64,000 nt of DNA from Cadophora sp. MPI-SDFR-AT-0126 (lineage: Eukaryota > Ascomycota > Leotiomycetes > Helotiales > Ploettnerulaceae), in contig JAGMVK010000019.1 in the NCBI GenBank assembly GCA_020747065.1, positions 558,001-622,000 of the forward strand, in the 5' to 3' direction. How positions within the stretch are numbered: position 1 is the first letter of the stretch; each line of letters begins with the position of its first letter. The position numbers and the translations under genes are program-made. Shown piece after piece: positions 56,738 to 64,000 of the stretch. The notes under the pieces were generated by a model. It was not told the DNA's origin, did no database searches, and saw only the letters and a program-made list of their open reading frames with translations.

Positions 56738-57836
56738 CGTGCAGACGAAACAGAACTTATCTTCCGATCGAGATGTTTACATTTGAATGCGAAAGTTTGG
56801 AAAACAAAATAAAACAAAAGGAAGGCCAAAAAGGACGAGCACAACTATTTCTTACTAAGTGGGCTCCAGCAAACAGAAGAAAGGGTCCAGTTATGTTATG
56901 GGGAAATCCGTGCCTGGGCAAATGCTGTGCTGCTCCCTGCCCTGCCATCCGTTGCCGTGCGATACCTGCCAACTCACTCAGCAAAGCCCAAGCGAGGCTG
57001 CGATCCAAGTCTCGAGTCTTTCCAAGAGCTCGAAACCGTCGTACAGTCGTATTTGAGTACCGGTTCAGGACAAAAAGCGAATTAAAGATCCACAACTCCA
57101 CGCGTCTCCCCCCCTTTTCTCTTCACAGTTCAAGAATATCAATACAACCATCAACCACTAAACAAAAGATACCGCACAAATGACGATCGGGAGGGGCAAG
57201 CACACAAGGAAAAGGGATAGATAGAATGGAATTCTTAAAATAAACCTCACGGCGCACGGCATTTAATTTATGAATGCATGCCGTCGGATAGTTCGGACTG
57301 TCACAGGCATAAAGCATAAACAAAGTCAGCTTCTCCTGTGAGAGTTATGCTAAGCTTTCGGACAGCTGCAGGAGGTGTAAGTCTGGTCCGAAACGGGCTA
57401 TATCCAATATGATGGCAGTGCACTTTCAAGCCCCAAGAAAGTGATTGTATATCAAACACTCTTCACATGCAAGATATCGGATACAAATCTGTGATATTTC
57501 GGAAGGATGAACTCGCATTTCCGATTGAGTGAATAAGTAGACCAATATATTGATGGCTGTTCAGCAGAACTATTTCCTCAGACTATTTTTTGCTAATATC
57601 ACCCAACTTAGTGAGGCTGGACACAAAGGCTGGCGCTAAGAAACTTTCGTACCGATTTGTCGGTTCGTCGCAGCAAACGAGAGATGAGTAAAGCGCGTCT
57701 TGAACTAAACGCAGCACAGCCTTCTTACCGCGACTTTCCACCAACAGCACTTCAAGAATTCGACTGCGGCGCCCGTAGTAGATAGAGGAGACGATCACTA
57801 GAAGACTTGGGCGGTCCTAATTTTAGGACTGTAATC
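56738..57836. other. Divergent intergenic region
   Basis: It contains the promoters of the Chs4-like gene (minus) and chl1 (plus). Short open frames only. Confidence 0.4.
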
Positions 57837-60800
57837 ATGGCGCGGGGCGCAGATGAGGATGAAGATCGTGGAAAAGTAGACGCACGTGATCGTTTTCACC
57901 ACCCGTTTACGCCATACGCGATCCAGGAGACTTTTATGGAGACGGTCTACCAGGTACTAGAAGATGGCAAAGTCGGAATTCTGGAGAGTCCTAGTGAGTG
58001 TACTTGAGTGGTCTTGAAAGTCAGCTGGACCTTCGCTGACGAAATCTTAGCTGGAACTGTAAGTCACGTGTACATCTCTCACCTTTCTTCACAAGGCGGG
58101 AATGGCTGGCCCACCCAATGGTATCAAGCTGGCGTACTTTGAGATGACTTGCTTATCAGTTTATACCAGGGGAAATCTTTGAGCTTGATTTGCGGTGCTC
58201 TTACATGGCTCCGAGATCACAAGGCCAAAGCATTTGAAGAAGGGCTCAACTGGAGTAATGGTAACCATTCCATCTCTACCGAAATCCTAGTACACCTCTA
58301 ATATCTGTACAGACTCCGATGAACCAGAATGGATCATCGAACAGGCGAAAGCCCGAAGACGTCGAGAGCTTCTTCGCAACCGAGAGGATATTGAAGCCAG
58401 ACTCGCCAAAATTCGAGCTAAAGAGAAGGCGCAACGAGACAAGTACTTGAAAGGAGACCAGAGCTTCAAGAGGAGGAAGGTTGAGGCTGAAAATGTTGAA
58501 GATGATGAGGAGCAGTTTGTCTTGGACGATTATGACAGTGATCGTGAACAGGGTAAAGGCTCGACAGGTGGACTTTCGGCTAAAACGTTGGAGTTGATGA
58601 GCAAGATTGGAATGGGACCAGCAGCCATGACAGAAGAAGATGATGAAGTCGAGGATGAGATAAAGGTCATTATCAAGACATCATTGAGAGCCAGCCTGAC
58701 ATTTGTAGATATTCTACTGTTCACGAACACATTCCCAACTCACGCAATTCATCAACGAACTTCGCCGAGTCCAGTTCCCACCCTCAATAAGAGACGAAAC
58801 CACTAAATCCACTGATACTGAAGGCTTAAAACACCTTACTCTTGGATCTCGGAAGAATCTCTGCATCAGTCCGAAGGTTAATAAATTGTCGTCTCTGACA
58901 GCCATCAACGAGCGCTGCTCGGAACTCCAGCAGTCAAGCACACCAAAAGAGCACAAATGCGGCTTTCTCCCAAATCAGGAGAACCAGACTCTTGTGAACA
59001 CTTTTAGAGATCATTCATTGGCCACCATCCGAGATATCGAGGATATGGCCGAACTTGGGAAGCAGATCGGCATTTGTCCTTACTATGCTTCCAGAGCGGC
59101 TATCAAACCAGCCGAGATTGTCACTCTGCCTTACCCTCTTCTTCTCCAGAAGAGTGCGAGAGAGGCTTTGGGGATCAGCTTGAAAGGCCATGTGGTCATC
59201 ATCGATGAAGCACATAATTTAATGGATGCCATCTCGGGAATTCACGGTGTGGAAGTCAGCTTGAGGCAGTTGAAGAGAGCGCGGACACAGCTAGGCGTGT
59301 ATCTACAGAAATTCCGCAATCGGCTGAAGGGCAAGAATCGGGTCTATGTTGCGCAGGTTGTAAGAGTGATTGACTCTTTGGCTGGATATCTGGAGAGCAG
59401 ACTTACCCTTCCGGTAAGGAACATCCCACAATTAAATCGTCATCGCTGACCCCCTGACAGAAACAAGACGGCATAGTCTCCGACAAGGAATTACTCTCTG
59501 GAAAGGGTGTCGACCAAATCAATCTCTTCAAGCTAATCAAGTACCTACAAGAGAGCAAGCTCGCCCGTAAAGTCGAATCCTATGCCCTCCACACCGAAAC
59601 ACAAACCTCTCAATTCAACACCCCGCCCACCAAGCCTTCCGAACAAAATACATCAACATCGACCCCCGTTCTCCACCACATCGCTTCCCTCCTCTCCGCC
59701 TTAACTCACCCGTCAAAAGAAGGCCGGCTCTTCTACGCCCTCTCCCCGACTTCCACAACCCCCGACCTCATTACCCTCAAATTCCAACTTCTCGACCCTT
59801 CCCCACACTTCCAAACCCTCGTCTCCTCCGCACGCGCCGTCATCCTCGCCGGCGGCACAATGTCACCCATGAGCGACTACACCTCGCACCTCTTTCCGTA
59901 CCTCCCACCATCCCGCATCACGACTCTGTCATGCGGCCACGTCATTCCGAAGGAGAATCTCCTTGCTTGGAATTTAAGTAAAGGACCTACGGGGCAGGTT
60001 TTTGATTTCACGTTTAAGAACAGGGCGAATTATGAGATGATCGATGATCTCGGGAGGGCGCTGCTGAATATTTGCTCGGTGGTACCGGATGGTGTGGTGG
60101 TGTTCTTCCCGAGTTATACTTCTCTGGCATCGATCGTCTCGCGGTGGGAAATCACTCCTCAATCTTCAACTCCCGTCCAATCCACCAAATCATTGCCGGC
60201 TTCAATACCACCACAACAACAATCCTTGCTCCAGCGCCTCGCACTCAAAAAGTCCATCTTCAAAGAAAGTAAAGACGCAAGCGTCGACAACGTCCTCACA
60301 TCCTACGCAGCAGCTATCGATGCCGGCAAAGGCGGATTGCTGTTCAGTGTGGTAGGCGGCAAGATGAGCGAAGGCATCAACTTCTCAGATAAGCTGGGTC
60401 GATGTGTCGTCATTGTCGGCCTACCATTTCCAAACATCAATTCCGCAGAATGGAAAGCAAAAATGGAATATATCGAGACCTCGACTATCGAACGTCTCCA
60501 AGCACAACGACAAGCCGATCCCGAATCCAATCCCGACGATGATGCCCTACCGCCCGACGCCCGAACAGCAGAGAAATTAACTAAGGAAGAGATAACCAGA
60601 AAAGGGAAAGAAGAAGCGCGCGAATTCTACGAAAACGCGTGTATGCGCGCCGTCAACCAGAGCGTCGGCCGCGCCATTAGACATCAGGGCGATTACGCGG
60701 CTATCGTGATGATCGATCAGAGATTTGAGGGCGAGAGGGTCAGAGGGAAGTTGCCGGGGTGGATTAGAGAGGGTCTTGTAGAGGGGTGTAAGGAGAGGGG

Positions 60801-60864
60801 GGTTGGGGGGTTGATGGGTGGGTTGGGGGGATTCTTTAGGGGGAAGAAGAAGGTAGCGGGGTGA
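57837..60864 (+). CDS. chl1: ATP-dependent DNA helicase Chl1 (XPD/FANCJ/DDX11 family)
   Basis: This is a 5'-to-3' iron-sulfur helicase acting in sister-chromatid cohesion and replication-fork maintenance. Exons 57837-57993, 58051-58058 (8 nt), 58170-58260, 58313-58665, 58709-59413 and 59461-60864 give 905 residues. The start is the ATG of [29 protein letters not shown] is the Q-like region, and Walker [17 protein letters not shown] is assembled from three exons. The first domain has [14 protein letters not shown]. Four cysteines for a 4Fe-4S cluster lie at about 255, 273, 287 and 326 (LCISP, RCSEL, KCGFL, ICPYY). The DEAH box [10 protein letters not shown] is at 369-372. The second helicase domain has [29 protein letters not shown] and [16 protein letters not shown]. 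An acidic linker with Lys-rich patches lies at 90-200. The short acidic, Gly-rich C terminus is normal. Confidence 0.95.
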
Positions 60865-61815
60865 GCGATGGAGGGGAGGGTTATATTTTGAGTGTATGGG
60901 ATGTTGGTAGTAGCGATGGGACCGTTCGCGTTCCCTAAGAGCTGTTTCTTGAGCGATTATTCGAGAGTTTAGCCAGCTTTTTAACCTAGAAGAAGCTCAG
61001 GAATGATGTCTTCTCTGCCAGAATGATGGACCGTCCTTTGCGGGAGCTCTTCAAAGCTCTTCACTCGTCTTGAAACACATCTGATGCAATAATGTTTATC
61101 TCGATGACTCCGCGTCAGTAACGTTGAAGACGGAGAGAAATTAATTCCTTTACTTTCTTCATCATGTCATATAGCAGGATGATATACGGGGCACCAGAGG
61201 CGTCGAGTTGACTTATGGACTTTCTCGATGGGATCAAAAGTATTACTTTCTTCGAGTAATGGAAGTCTCGAGTTGGATTAAGTGAAAAATGCGCAATGAA
61301 AGGAAGACGGATGAGGAGTATGCTGGTCAATGGCATTCAAAGCCGACAGCTTGAGGATAACTTATATTGTAGTCAATTCCAGTTACACATAATCGATTCA
61401 CAAAGATCGCAACCTCAATTTCACAGGCTCAAAAGTTGTAGTGGCATTCAATTCAGCTCATGTCGGCCGACAGATCACAATTTGTCTACTTGTCGCATGA
61501 TTAGCGCGGTTTGTTTACTTCGCTTAGCAAATATGTCGAACATCGACATCTCGTTTTGACCAATGTGAATCCTCCAAATCAATGAAAGTCTCATACTAAT
61601 TCAATATTACTAGTAAGAATGTCTTCTCAGACAATTTTCAGTCTGTACATAAGCCGCCAAATCTCATCTCTTGGACACTCGATCAAGTTCGAGTCCTGGA
61701 CGCCTGGCAAACCACACCATCATTTCCTTCCACCACGACGTCTACTTGTCTACCACATCCACAAACATCAAACACGAGTACTAGGCAACTTGAGTACTTT
61801 GCTATTCATATCGAA
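60865..61815. other. Intergenic region
   Basis: It holds the 3' flank of chl1 and the promoter of the BTB gene. No gene is seen. Confidence 0.4.
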
Positions 61816-62686
61816 ATGGATAGTTCGTCACCAGATAAGAGCGGCGGCGAGTTTCGGTCCGATGATTTGCCCTCTCGGTCTGGCGATGACTTACCTCAGA
61901 CCAAGAAGTCGCCTGATGAACTTTCCAGCGAGCTGGTCCATCAATGTCTAGAACCTCTCAAAACGGTCTCTTTCTCGCAAGTCTACATTCCCTTCACCAG
62001 TCTACTAATTCCCCGTCTCCTAAGTCTAACCTTCATCACAGTCAGCCCTCCCACACCATGGTCACATTCATCGTCGGCCCCGACCCTCACAAGAAGACCC
62101 TCCTCATACGCAAACACCTCATTACATCTCGTTCTCCCTTCTTCAAAGCCGCACTTGAGCGTAGCTCCACAATCGAAGGCACCACCCCGGCCCTCTGTCT
62201 CGAAGACATCGACGTCCGCACTTTCGGCGCCCTAGCCCACTGGCTCTACACCGAAGACCTCGAATCCAACTTTGGCCATCACCATCTAATCACAAGCAAG
62301 AACACCACCATCAAGCAAATCGACTTCCTCTCCCAGGCCAAGCTCTGGAAGCTAGCCGAGCGCGCCGGAATCCCCAGCCTGCAGAACAAGTCATGCACAT
62401 CATGCTCAGTTCTGCACGCAGAGGAAGCGATGATGGGATCCTGGAATTTGCGAAATTCGTGTCGAAGGATAGGTTGGATACGCCGCTTAGTCAGCTGGCG
62501 ATATATTTGCTTGCGTGGCATCATAATAACAAAAAGAATTCTCTGGAGAGCTCTGTGGAGGTGGCGGATGAGTTGAGCCTTGAGATGTTACGCGAGGTGT
62601 CGAAGAGTTTGTTGAAGCAGTATGATGGTAAAAATCGCGAGGAGGTTGAGGTGGAAATGCAGGCGTGCTTTGTACCCCTCAACTAA
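61816..62686 (+). pseudogene. BTB/POZ domain gene with a one-base frameshift
   Basis: BTB proteins act as dimerisation or Cul3-adaptor modules. Exon 1 is 61816-61965 (MDSSSPDKSGG start, hydrophilic N terminus) and exon 2 starts at 62046. The BTB core is clear: VTFIVGPDPHKKTLLIRKHL, SRSPFFKAALERS, then DVRTFGALAHWLYTEDLE and FLSQAKLWKLAERAGIPSLQN. At about 62385-62392 the frame breaks. The continuation VMHIMLSSARRGSDDGILEF and its C terminus to TAA at 62684-62686 lie one frame over, as if one base were missing. In the original frame the protein runs into unrelated Cys/Arg/Trp-rich sequence and stops at 62576. A sequencing error or a recent inactivating deletion are both possible; no plausible intron fits the gap. 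Confidence 0.7.
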
Positions 62687-64000
62687 GCACATTTCTCGCT
62701 GGCTGCCTCTGGTCCAATCTTTGGATTGTTACATAAGTCTAGAGACTGAAGGAGTACATTGTGCTAGGGAGGACGAGAGGCTTAGGGGGAGGTTTAGTCA
62801 TATGGCGTTGGTTTTTTCTGGTGTTTTTCAACTTTTCTGGCAGCGTTTGGGCTTGGGCTCCAGGAAATGAATCTCTGTTGGACACTATGCTTTCAAAATC
62901 CAGTGGCTTGTGAGGCTTCCAGCTATGAACGTGATGTCACTTTATGAATGACGTCCCATTCATACATATCTTCTGTGCTCTCTGTGTCTTGTGATGTGGA
63001 TATTGTATGCCCACGTTGGCAGTCGACCTCATTCCCACGACTAGACAGCTTGCACAAGATCCATAAGGTAAATCCCTTAGCACCATTTGTAGCTCTCCAC
63101 TGTTCATAGACTGGTCTGAAAGTCAAATACGAAGACTACCTCGAAAATGTCGGATGCAATCCGACTGTTCCCTCCTACATCTGATCTTATCTTTGATGCT
63201 GATGGTATTGAAGAAGATCTTTTGGACACCGCACGTTCTTTTTATCACAGGCCCCTTTGCCAGCAAGTTTGATTGTATTGACTTGTTGCTTCGAGAAGAA
63301 TTCTACTATCCCAAAATGTAATGAAGACATATGAGCAAGTTGCTGAACACGCCTTATCCTATGGTGGGCTTGGATGAGGTTCAGGGAACAGCTCAAAGCG
63401 AACTTCCGAAAATAATGACCTAAGCCAGTCGAGGACTTTAGCAATGTAACCGAGCCACGTTATGTCGAGTAAAAATCTTCGTATCAGAATTATATCTCAG
63501 TTCTGGTTTAGTAGTGGAGAGTCGTCCTTTTGAACTTTCTTAGTACGATATGGACATTTATAAGCCACTTGACAGTATTTGAAAGTCATGCTCAATTGTA
63601 CACCCGGACTTACTCAGTATTCACACTTGAAAGTAGAGGCCAGTTCCCGAACTCATGCTTCTATGTGATGAGAGAGATGTAGGACTTTCAACAAGAGCTT
63701 CTGACCAAGCCATTTTTTAGTTTTGGAGATATCATCTGAGTTGAACGGAATCCCTATTGAAGCTTACAATCAGTTCAACTCCATGAATCTGAAAATCACA
63801 ACATAGACAAATGGCAAACATCAAGCATTTATGACTAACCTCTTTCTCTTTGGGGTTTGGAGTCGGATCACAATCGGGAGGTCAATTTAAAGTATCGTCA
63901 CGTGTCCAGACCCATCTAGCGCTTCAGCCGCGTCTCCAAGGTCAACCTGGATCCTCAGCACCAACGACATCTCCGAGAACCAACCAAACAGACACTTCCA
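62687..64000. other. Right-end region without recognised genes
   Basis: Short open frames on both strands lack protein-like features. Nothing else is supported. Confidence 0.4.

Overview
The window is nuclear DNA of a filamentous ascomycete (Pezizomycotina; a leotiomycete-like fungus is my inference). The evidence is genes with several 45-95 nt introns carrying GTAAGT-type donors and CTAAC/CTGAC branch sites, pyrimidine-rich promoters, typical fungal families (sedolisin, AAL-type fucose lectins, UstYa/DUF3328, ankyrin-CorA fusions, GFA proteins), and a transposon killed by many TAG stops as expected from RIP-like mutation. No bacterial, organellar or CRISPR features were seen. Exon models below were built by hand from splice consensus, and the reading phase was checked at each junction.

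Layout. 1-6.5 kb: a secreted sedolisin protease (1683-3908) lies between two inverted copies of a ~380 bp repeat; the right copy is split by a degenerate Tc1/mariner element with TA target-site duplication. 6.8-11.6 kb: one long minus-strand gene fusing ankyrin repeats to a CorA-like two-helix membrane domain. 11.6-13.3 kb: gene-free, with three tRNA-Gln-like relics and a decayed coding fragment. 13.3-21.1 kb: a TPR/SET protein, uroporphyrinogen-III synthase and Erv1 (a divergent pair), a cysteine-containing orphan, and an amino-acid permease. 21.1-23.5 kb is empty. 23.5-27.3 kb: two tandem fucose-specific lectin genes. 27.7-28.7 kb: a broken two-domain GFA gene. 30.2 kb: an intron-containing tRNA.

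30.7-42.2 kb is housekeeping: condensin subunit Cnd1 and Cdc7 kinase (a divergent pair), ribosomal protein uL15, and a two-finger CCCH protein. 44.6-49.3 kb is accessory: a UstYa-like (DUF3328) oxidase-family gene, three tandem ~135 bp repeats, a small secreted protein with a Tyr/Trp-rich segment ended by a Lys-Arg site, and another small secreted Ser/Thr-rich protein. 50-64 kb: the 3' end of an unknown gene, meiotic Hop2, a Chs4/Skt5-type chitin synthase activator whose CaaX box is split by an intron, Chl1 helicase with an 8-nt exon inside Walker A, and a BTB gene with a frameshift.

How genes may work together. Cnd1, Cdc7, Chl1 and Hop2 all act in chromosome replication, cohesion or segregation but are scattered among unrelated genes. 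The one locus that suggests a small pathway is 44.6-47.8 kb, where a UstYa-family protein sits near a secreted precursor-like protein with a Tyr/Trp-rich core. This resembles fungal dikaritin (ustiloxin/asperipin-like) RiPP loci, but that reading is an inference with clear weaknesses.
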